Assembly (NCBI GenBank): GCA_024277115.1
Contig: JAJRVW010000213.1
Coordinates: 1 to 52,311 of the forward strand
DNA: 52,311 bases
From: Calditrichota bacterium
GTDB lineage: Bacteria; Calditrichota; Calditrichia; Calditrichales; J004
Direction: 5' to 3'
Shown here: positions 46,900 through 52,311 of the stretch, in pieces
Position numbering within the stretch: position 1 is the first letter of the stretch
Layout: each line of letters opens with the position of its first letter
Notes under the pieces: generated by a model
What the model was told of the DNA's origin: nothing
Database searches by the model: none
The model's input: only the letters and a program-made list of their open reading frames with translations
Program-made: the position numbers and the translations under genes

Positions 46900-48936
46900 A
46901 TGATCAGTTTTTTAAACGGACTCATTTTACCCGCTCTCATCGCCGCCGGTATTCCACTTATCCTGCATTTATTAAGCCGTAAAAAAGCCCGTAAAATTCC
47001 ATTTAGCTCAATTAAATTTTTAAAGGTACTTGAAAATCAACGAATTAAGCGTGTTAAGCTTTATCAATTTTTACTTATTCTGGTCCGCACACTTTTTATC
47101 ATCTTTTTAGTGTTAACCTTTGCCCGGCCAACCATCAATTCCCTTACCGGGGATTTAGCGGGCAAAACACAAACTACCGCTGTTTTTATTTTGGACGATT
47201 CATACAGTATGCAGACGTTTGCATCATCGCAAACCTATATGGAACTTGCCAGCCAATTTTTAGAAAATTTGCTGCCCCTCTTTAAACCGGACGATAAACT
47301 TTTTCTGCTTTCCGGCAGCGCAGATGAACCAATCCTTTTAAATACAAAAAAGAAAGAAAGCTTAGTTAAACAGCTTAAGGCGGGCAATAACACAATTAAA
47401 CTGGAAAATCTATTATCCCGGGCGGATTCACTTTTTCGCAATAAGCCAAACCTGAACAACGAACTTTATTTGCTGAGCGATTTTAAGATTCAGGACAATC
47501 ATGTTTATCCCCGTTTTCATTTTGAGGGAATCAATAATTTTAAAGCATACAAAACCGTACTTGGCAAAAATGTGGCTTTTAATAATGTGAGTATCGATTC
47601 CGTCCGTATCAACAATCAGCTTATCGAAATTGGCAAGGCCGTTAATATTTCAGTCTTTATCACAAATCATAACAGGGATGAAGCCACAGAGACAAATCTA
47701 AATTTATTTAAAGAAGATACACGCGTTGCCATGGATTTTCTTTCTTTAGATGCCGGGGAAACAAAAAAAGTAGGGATTCAATATATTCCACAAACGGCGG
47801 GTACACACTATTTAAAACTACAGACCGATGAGGACGATCTCTCCCTTGATAATGATTATTATTTTTCACTTTATCTCAAAGAAAAAATCAAAGCGCTGTT
47901 TGTCTCGGCAAAACCATCACCCGAAATGGATATTGCCACAAAGATTTTAGCACAAAACAGCCTTCTGCAAATTGATAAAAAAAATCAGGATGAATGGCTG
48001 GGAACAAACCTGAATGTTTACGACCTGCTTATCTTGCAAGACCCTAAAGAGAGCTCGCCACAACAAATTCATAAACTGCAAACCTTTCTGGAGAGCGGGC
48101 ATTCCGTCATAATAATCCCCGGTAAACTAATGGAGCTTGAAGGGTATAATTCAATTTTTAAAGCGCTGGGCAGCAATACCCATTTTACACAATTAAATGA
48201 ATCCGGCAAAAACGGTTTTTTTTCACTTGAAAACGAAAAGAGCTCCAATGCCGTTTTTGATGCTTTGTTTCAGGACAAGTCGAGTTCCTTTTCCGCGCCA
48301 AAACTTTTTAAATATTATACACAAAAGGGCTTTGATGAATCGCTTGTGGCCTTATCCAATAAAAATGTTTTCTTAAGCAGGTCAAAATCACTTTATGTTT
48401 TTAGCGCATCCTTTTCCACGGAGTGGTCTGACTTTTCAGGCAATGGATTGTTTTTACCCTTACTATACCGCACTTTTTATATGTCCGCACAGGGCAAGAC
48501 CCTGGCTTCAGAAAAGATATTTTGCGGCAATGAAATTATTTTTCAATCCGAAAAGGGCAGTGTTGACAGCAGATATTTAATACAAAATCCAAACAAAGAA
48601 AGCTTTAGCGTAATCCCGGAGCCTGTAAAAAATAAGTTTTACTTTAAGGGTGGAAAAGCCGACGCACCGGGTTTTTATCTTCTTTTAGAAAATAAAAAAA
48701 TTGTTAATTCCATCGCCGTAAACCATGCTGCAAATGAATTAAAACAGCCTTATGTAAACGATGCCTCTTTCGCGTTTGGCATTGAAACACTTATAGCGGA
48801 TGATTTTAAAAATCAAATAATCAAAGCGCGTAGCGGATTTGAGCTTTGGCAGGTTTTTCTTATTTTAGCGCTACTTATGCTATTAACCGAAATGGTCTTA
48901 ATAAAAAAAATTGAAGGCCTTCCACTTTTTAGATAA
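46900..48936 (+). CDS. BatA-like membrane protein with VWA domain
   Basis: 678 residues. The first 75 residues are the BatA N-terminal module: LILPALIAAGIPLILHLLSR, a short basic link, and a second membrane helix ending LTFARPTI. A von Willebrand factor A-type domain follows with MIDAS motif DDSYS at residues 99-103. The middle has beta-rich Ig-like segments (for example a DRVGT-like AGETKKVGIQYIPQTAG). A last membrane helix (about 645-666, VFLILALLMLLTEMVLI) lies near the C-terminus. Such Bat-like proteins are found in FCB bacteria and linked to aerotolerance or envelope stress in Bacteroides; the molecular role is poorly known. It is divergent from the methyltransferase (161-base gap). AAAGGAAAA upstream is a fair ribosome site. 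Confidence 0.9.
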   Translation: MISFLNGLILPALIAAGIPLILHLLSRKKARKIPFSSIKFLKVLENQRIKRVKLYQFLLILVRTLFIIFLVLTFARPTINSLTGDLAGKTQTTAVFILDDSYSMQTFASSQTYMELASQFLENLLPLFKPDDKLFLLSGSADEPILLNTKKKESLVKQLKAGNNTIKLENLLSRADSLFRNKPNLNNELYLLSDFKIQDNHVYPRFHFEGINNFKAYKTVLGKNVAFNNVSIDSVRINNQLIEIGKAVNISVFITNHNRDEATETNLNLFKEDTRVAMDFLSLDAGETKKVGIQYIPQTAGTHYLKLQTDEDDLSLDNDYYFSLYLKEKIKALFVSAKPSPEMDIATKILAQNSLLQIDKKNQDEWLGTNLNVYDLLILQDPKESSPQQIHKLQTFLESGHSVIIIPGKLMELEGYNSIFKALGSNTHFTQLNESGKNGFFSLENEKSSNAVFDALFQDKSSSFSAPKLFKYYTQKGFDESLVALSNKNVFLSRSKSLYVFSASFSTEWSDFSGNGLFLPLLYRTFYMSAQGKTLASEKIFCGNEIIFQSEKGSVDSRYLIQNPNKESFSVIPEPVKNKFYFKGGKADAPGFYLLLENKKIVNSIAVNHAANELKQPYVNDASFAFGIETLIADDFKNQIIKARSGFELWQVFLILALLMLLTEMVLIKKIEGLPLFR

Positions 48937-48963
48937 ACAAATATGGTCTATGTAAAATACCGT

Positions 48964-49015
48964 GGGGAAGAATCCTATGGTTGGTGGGATGCTTCCCCGC
49001 CTAAAAGCAGCGGGG
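48964..49015 (+). other. Two overlapping, mutually exclusive hairpins in the BatA-hflX gap
   Basis: GGGGAAG (48964-48970) can pair with CTTCCCC (48992-48998), while CCCCGC (48995-49000) can pair with GCGGGG (49010-49015). The shared CCCC means only one stem can form at a time. The gap (48937-49163) also has a 65-codon frame (48943-49140), but with no ribosome site or known likeness. The structure could be a leader switch, a small RNA or a repeat relic; a function is not shown. Confidence 0.35.
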
Positions 49016-49163
49016 CAGGCAGCGCCTCCAGCATGACAGTTGGTGTGGCCCATAAGTTTAGGAAGCGTTACTTAAAAGCTGAAAGCGTGTATAAGAACGA
49101 TCATGATCAACAGGCGAATTTAATTAACCACACTAAATAACATAGAAATTTTAAATTAAAAAT

Positions 49164-50450
49164 ATGATAGAAATTAAAAAAAATTACATCGACACACAGG
49201 CCGAGCACGCCATAATAATCGGTATTCGCAGGGCCGGTACCGAGCGCTTTGAAATTGACGAACATTTAAATGAACTCAAAGAACTTGCACGCACTGCCGG
49301 CGCCATCGTAAAGGCCCAGGTGGTCCAGGAACGCATCGCGCCCAATGCCGCTTATTTTATCGGTAAAGGTAAATTAGAGCAGGTTGTTGAACTGATCGAA
49401 GAACATTCTGCCAACCTGGTTATTTTTGATGACGAACTGACCCCGGCACAGATGAAAAATATTTCCAAAATATTGGAAGATGTAAAGGTAATCGACCGGA
49501 CCGCGTTAATTTTAGATATCTTTGCAGACCACGCACAAAGCGCCGAAGCAAAGACACAGGTTGAGCTGGCGCAGCTTAATTATCTGCTGCCACGGTTAAC
49601 ACGCGCCTGGCAACACCTTTCCCGCCAGGTGGGCGGCATTGGTACAAAAGGGCCGGGCGAAACCCAGCTGGAAACGGACCGGCGTTTGGTACGCACCCGA
49701 ATTTCAAAACTGCATGCCCGCTTAAAAGTAATCGAAAAGCAAAACAAAACCCGCCGCCAAAAAAGGGACGGTATGTTCCGGCTGGCCCTGGTCGGTTATA
49801 CAAATGCGGGTAAATCTACTTTAATGAATGCCCTCTCGGGCGCCGATGTCCTGATCGAAAACAAATTGTTTGCAACGCTGGACACAACGGTACGCCGCGC
49901 GGAGATTAGTCCGTCCCTTTCCGTTTTATTAAGCGACACGGTCGGGTTTATCCGTAAGCTTCCACATCAATTGGTGGCCTCTTTCCGCAGCACTTTGGCC
50001 GAATCGAGTGAGGCGGACCTGCTTTTGCACATTGTCGATGTTTCCCATCCACACTTTGCCGAGCACATCGATGTTGTAAATACTTTGCTTACAGAAATGG
50101 AGAGCAATGTGGAGGACCGGCTTCTGGTTTTTAATAAAATTGATTGCCTCGACAGCCCGAACCTGATTGACCATATCCGGCTTAGATTTGAGGACGCTGT
50201 TTTTATTTCTGCCGGCAGGCATATCGGGTTAAATAATTTAAAAAATGTAATCGTTAATAAATTTGAAACGGAGTTTTGTACGCGCGATATTAAACTAAAT
50301 ATCCAGGATAATCCCGGGGAGCACCTTTTTCACGCCTTCGCTACGATTATGGATAAACGCTATGATGAGGAATCTGTTTATTTAAAAATAAAATATCACC
50401 GGGAAAACGAATATCGCATTGAGCAGATTTTAAAACAAAACGCTACCTAA
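49164..50450 (+). CDS. hflX: GTPase HflX
   Basis: 428 residues. The N-terminal HflX domain (about 20-190) contains a GKGKLEQV element and the glycine-rich RQVGGIGTKGPGETQLETDRR (nearly invariant in HflX). The G domain (about 205-380) has G1 GYTNAGKST, G3 DTVGFIRKLPHQLV, and G4 NKID. HflX binds 50S/70S ribosomes and rescues or splits stalled ones. The ATG follows a poor, AT-rich leader. It is downstream of a structured gap after the BatA-like gene and 113 bases before the secreted propeller gene, on the same strand. Full length and all motifs are intact. Confidence 0.97.
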   Translation: MIEIKKNYIDTQAEHAIIIGIRRAGTERFEIDEHLNELKELARTAGAIVKAQVVQERIAPNAAYFIGKGKLEQVVELIEEHSANLVIFDDELTPAQMKNISKILEDVKVIDRTALILDIFADHAQSAEAKTQVELAQLNYLLPRLTRAWQHLSRQVGGIGTKGPGETQLETDRRLVRTRISKLHARLKVIEKQNKTRRQKRDGMFRLALVGYTNAGKSTLMNALSGADVLIENKLFATLDTTVRRAEISPSLSVLLSDTVGFIRKLPHQLVASFRSTLAESSEADLLLHIVDVSHPHFAEHIDVVNTLLTEMESNVEDRLLVFNKIDCLDSPNLIDHIRLRFEDAVFISAGRHIGLNNLKNVIVNKFETEFCTRDIKLNIQDNPGEHLFHAFATIMDKRYDEESVYLKIKYHRENEYRIEQILKQNAT

Positions 50451-50563
50451 TAAATACATTTTATTTTTTCTACTTTCCGGTATCTTTCTTACGTCTGGTT
50501 TACCTTTGGTTTTGGGAACGACACACAAATATTCTTAGAAATAATTTGAAGGCTTCATCTCTT

Positions 50564-52105
50564 ATGAAATCATTTATTTTTGTTTTCCTGCTTCTTGCCC
50601 AGGTTGCTTTTTCTCAGGTTATCCATAAAATTTACTTTGACCGCTTTTCCCATTACGATGTAGATGACTGGACCACCTATGCTTTTTCCAATGCCATTAC
50701 TTCCATCGATATTGGCGAAGAAAATATTTATTTTGGAACGACCCATGGCGGCATTTTGCGCTATAATTTTTTTAGTGATGAATGGCTTTCCCCGCAAACA
50801 ACCAGCAACGGCCTTTACAGTAATAAAATCAACTACGTTGTTTATGATGATCTTTCGGACCAGCTCTATGCCGTAACACAAAAAGGGGTACAGGTTTTTA
50901 ACAAAGGTTTTCAGTATTGGAAAGCGGCCATAAGGGACCTTCCTGCGCGGCAAAACCCGGAATATACAAACCAAAACCGCAACGCCACACGTTTACCGGA
51001 GTTTTCCCGGCCGGATGTAAGCAGTTGGCCAAGCTTGATTCCCAAAGGCCATTTTGAACTGATGCTCGATGGTTTAATTTACGATCCGGACAACGACGAA
51101 TACAATATCACCGACCGCGTTGTTGACCGCTGGTATAAACTATGGTTTGGCACCAATGGCACGGGTATTGGCAAGGCCGATCTGGATATGCAGGAATTAC
51201 AATTTATCAAACAATCGCTTTCTGCCATATATCCGCGGGATGTTTTTATTAAGGGCAAGGCAGCCTGGATTGGCGGAACTTCTTTTCGCCAAAAAGAGCG
51301 GGGCATTGTGCGCTGGGATTTTGAAGAAGGTACCTGGAATTATTTTCGATCCGGTATTGGCTACAAAATTTTCTCCGATGAAATTTCGGTTGTAGAAGGG
51401 ATAGATAGCCTGGTGTTTTTTGGGACGGAACAAGGGCTGCTTCAGTTTAACACAAAAAGGGGGACATGGCTAAGTTTGCAAAAAGCTTTCCCCTTAAAAA
51501 ATGATGTTATTTTTGATTTGTTTACGCTCAACAATATTCTGTACATCGCTTCCGATAACGGGGCATACAAATACGATCCTGTTTCGCAGGTTATGCAAAG
51601 TATCAGCAAAAAATTTCTGCAACATATAAATATTACTAAAATCGCCGGAACAAAAAAAAGTGTTTGCCTGGCCAGCGACCGTGGTATTTTTGAGTATAAT
51701 GCTTCCACGGACAAAACCTCTCTATTAAGCTCCCGCGCGGCCATAGCCGATAATTTTATTGATGCGGTCGGGGTTAATCACGACACGCTGTGGTATGCCG
51801 GCCAAAACGGGATCGGCTTTTATGATATTAAAAATGATAAGTGGCAATCTTTTCCCGCTACAAATTTCCAACTCAATACAAAAATAAATGATATCGCCTT
51901 TACCGATTGGAGCGTTTGGTTTGCCACCAACATCGGCGTGCTTAAATATGATATTGACCGCGATTACTGGTACCTGTACACGACAAAAGACGGCCTGGCC
52001 GATAACCGGGTTTATAACATTGATGTAAACGGCGATGATTTATGGCTTTCCACTTTTGGCGGGATTACCATTTTTAAGTGGTACCGCGAAGGACGGTTTG
52101 AGTAG
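50564..52105 (+). CDS. Secreted beta-propeller (two-component-regulator-propeller type) protein
   Basis: About 513 residues from the ATG at 50564, preferred over an upstream in-frame TTG at 50546 because GAAGG lies before the ATG and a signal peptide starts there (SFIFVFLLLAQVAFSQ). The body has repeated blades with the regulator-propeller pattern: NIYFGTTHGGILRYN, YAVTQKGVQVFN, FFGTEQGLLQFN, LYIASDNGAYKYD, CLASDRGIFEYN, WYAGQNGIGFYD, WFATNIGVLKYD, LWLSTFGGITIFKW. The propeller type is also seen in the T9SS component PorZ, but here no C-terminal sorting domain follows and the protein ends at 52105. The signal peptide points to export. Function is unknown. Confidence 0.82.
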   Translation: MKSFIFVFLLLAQVAFSQVIHKIYFDRFSHYDVDDWTTYAFSNAITSIDIGEENIYFGTTHGGILRYNFFSDEWLSPQTTSNGLYSNKINYVVYDDLSDQLYAVTQKGVQVFNKGFQYWKAAIRDLPARQNPEYTNQNRNATRLPEFSRPDVSSWPSLIPKGHFELMLDGLIYDPDNDEYNITDRVVDRWYKLWFGTNGTGIGKADLDMQELQFIKQSLSAIYPRDVFIKGKAAWIGGTSFRQKERGIVRWDFEEGTWNYFRSGIGYKIFSDEISVVEGIDSLVFFGTEQGLLQFNTKRGTWLSLQKAFPLKNDVIFDLFTLNNILYIASDNGAYKYDPVSQVMQSISKKFLQHINITKIAGTKKSVCLASDRGIFEYNASTDKTSLLSSRAAIADNFIDAVGVNHDTLWYAGQNGIGFYDIKNDKWQSFPATNFQLNTKINDIAFTDWSVWFATNIGVLKYDIDRDYWYLYTTKDGLADNRVYNIDVNGDDLWLSTFGGITIFKWYREGRFE

Positions 52106-52311
52106 GTTTGGCGGATTAGTTTTTTCGTGTTATATTGCGTAGAAAACGACACCCACCAACAATGTATATTCGCGATAAACGCAATGCGTGTATCGGGATG
52201 TTGTGGCGCAATTTCCACAAAATGAGATAGAAAGAGAATGATTTGAAAGGAAGAAACGAAAAAGCTTAAGCACTAAGCCGGACAAAAGGAAAACTGTCCA
52301 AGCTGAAGATC

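Noticed and set aside
48943-49140. 65-codon open frame between the BatA-like gene and hflX
   Set aside because: It has no ribosome site, no signal or family likeness, and it covers the hairpin region; chance opening is more likely.
52106-52311. Partial gene or hairpin element at the right end
   Set aside because: Only short frames and a weak GGACA/TGTCC stem are visible; there is not enough sequence to call anything.
1-52311. CRISPR arrays, tRNA or rRNA genes, transposases
   Set aside because: I saw no regularly spaced repeats, no cloverleaf or rRNA-like sequence, and no transposase motifs in the long frames.

Overview
The window looks like a chromosomal segment of a Gram-negative bacterium of the FCB superphylum, most like Calditrichota or a related Ignavibacteria/KSB1/Marinimicrobia-type lineage. 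The reasons are several secreted proteins ending in type IX secretion (T9SS)-style domains with the NYPNPFNP motif, TonB-dependent receptors (TBDRs) with carboxypeptidase-regulatory-like N-termini, PorV/UPF0164-type outer-membrane proteins, and an LpxH enzyme of lipid A synthesis. The exact phylum is inference. No tRNA, rRNA, CRISPR array, integrase or intact insertion sequence was found.

Positions 1-38947 are almost entirely an envelope and secretion island, mostly on the minus strand. It is built from four successive modules that each start with a TBDR gene, followed by a large secreted protein of unknown function. That protein has a conserved N-terminal region, a fibronectin type III domain and a VPNPY-type C-terminal domain. 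In three modules a PorV-like barrel gene follows. Module 1 (8229 to 1) is TBDR, Fn3 protein and a GHL10 glycosyl-hydrolase-like enzyme that runs off the left end. Module 2 (18139 to 8514) is TBDR, Fn3 protein, lipoprotein, PorV-like barrel, TIG/propeller lipoprotein and a T9SS propeller protein, closed by a terminator. Module 3 (27740 to 18372) has a frameshifted TBDR, an Fn3 gene with an internal stop and a porV-like gene with three in-frame stops, followed by an intact small barrel and a SurA-like lipoprotein. Module 4 (37098 to 30370) is an intact TBDR, Fn3 protein and PorV-like barrel. Modules 1 and 2 are of one sequence type, 3 and 4 of another. Two FG-GAP/VCBS-repeat T9SS cargo genes (27940-29862 plus, 37256-38947 minus) flank module 4. 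No SusD gene is present, so the Fn3 protein sits where SusD would be in a Bacteroidetes nutrient-uptake locus.

Positions 39200-52105 are mainly conserved housekeeping genes: lpxH, a DJ-1/PfpI protein, a DUF1611 protein with a degenerate P-loop, a ComEA-like helix-hairpin-helix protein, dnaJ and grpE, ftsX and ftsE with an overlapping methyltransferase, a BatA/VWA membrane protein, hflX and a secreted beta-propeller protein. The last 206 bases (52106-52311) hold no gene that I can see.

The most interesting content is the repeated TBDR/Fn3/PorV module. It may be a SusD-independent surface uptake or secretion system. Collective decay of the three core genes of module 3 suggests that they work as a unit.
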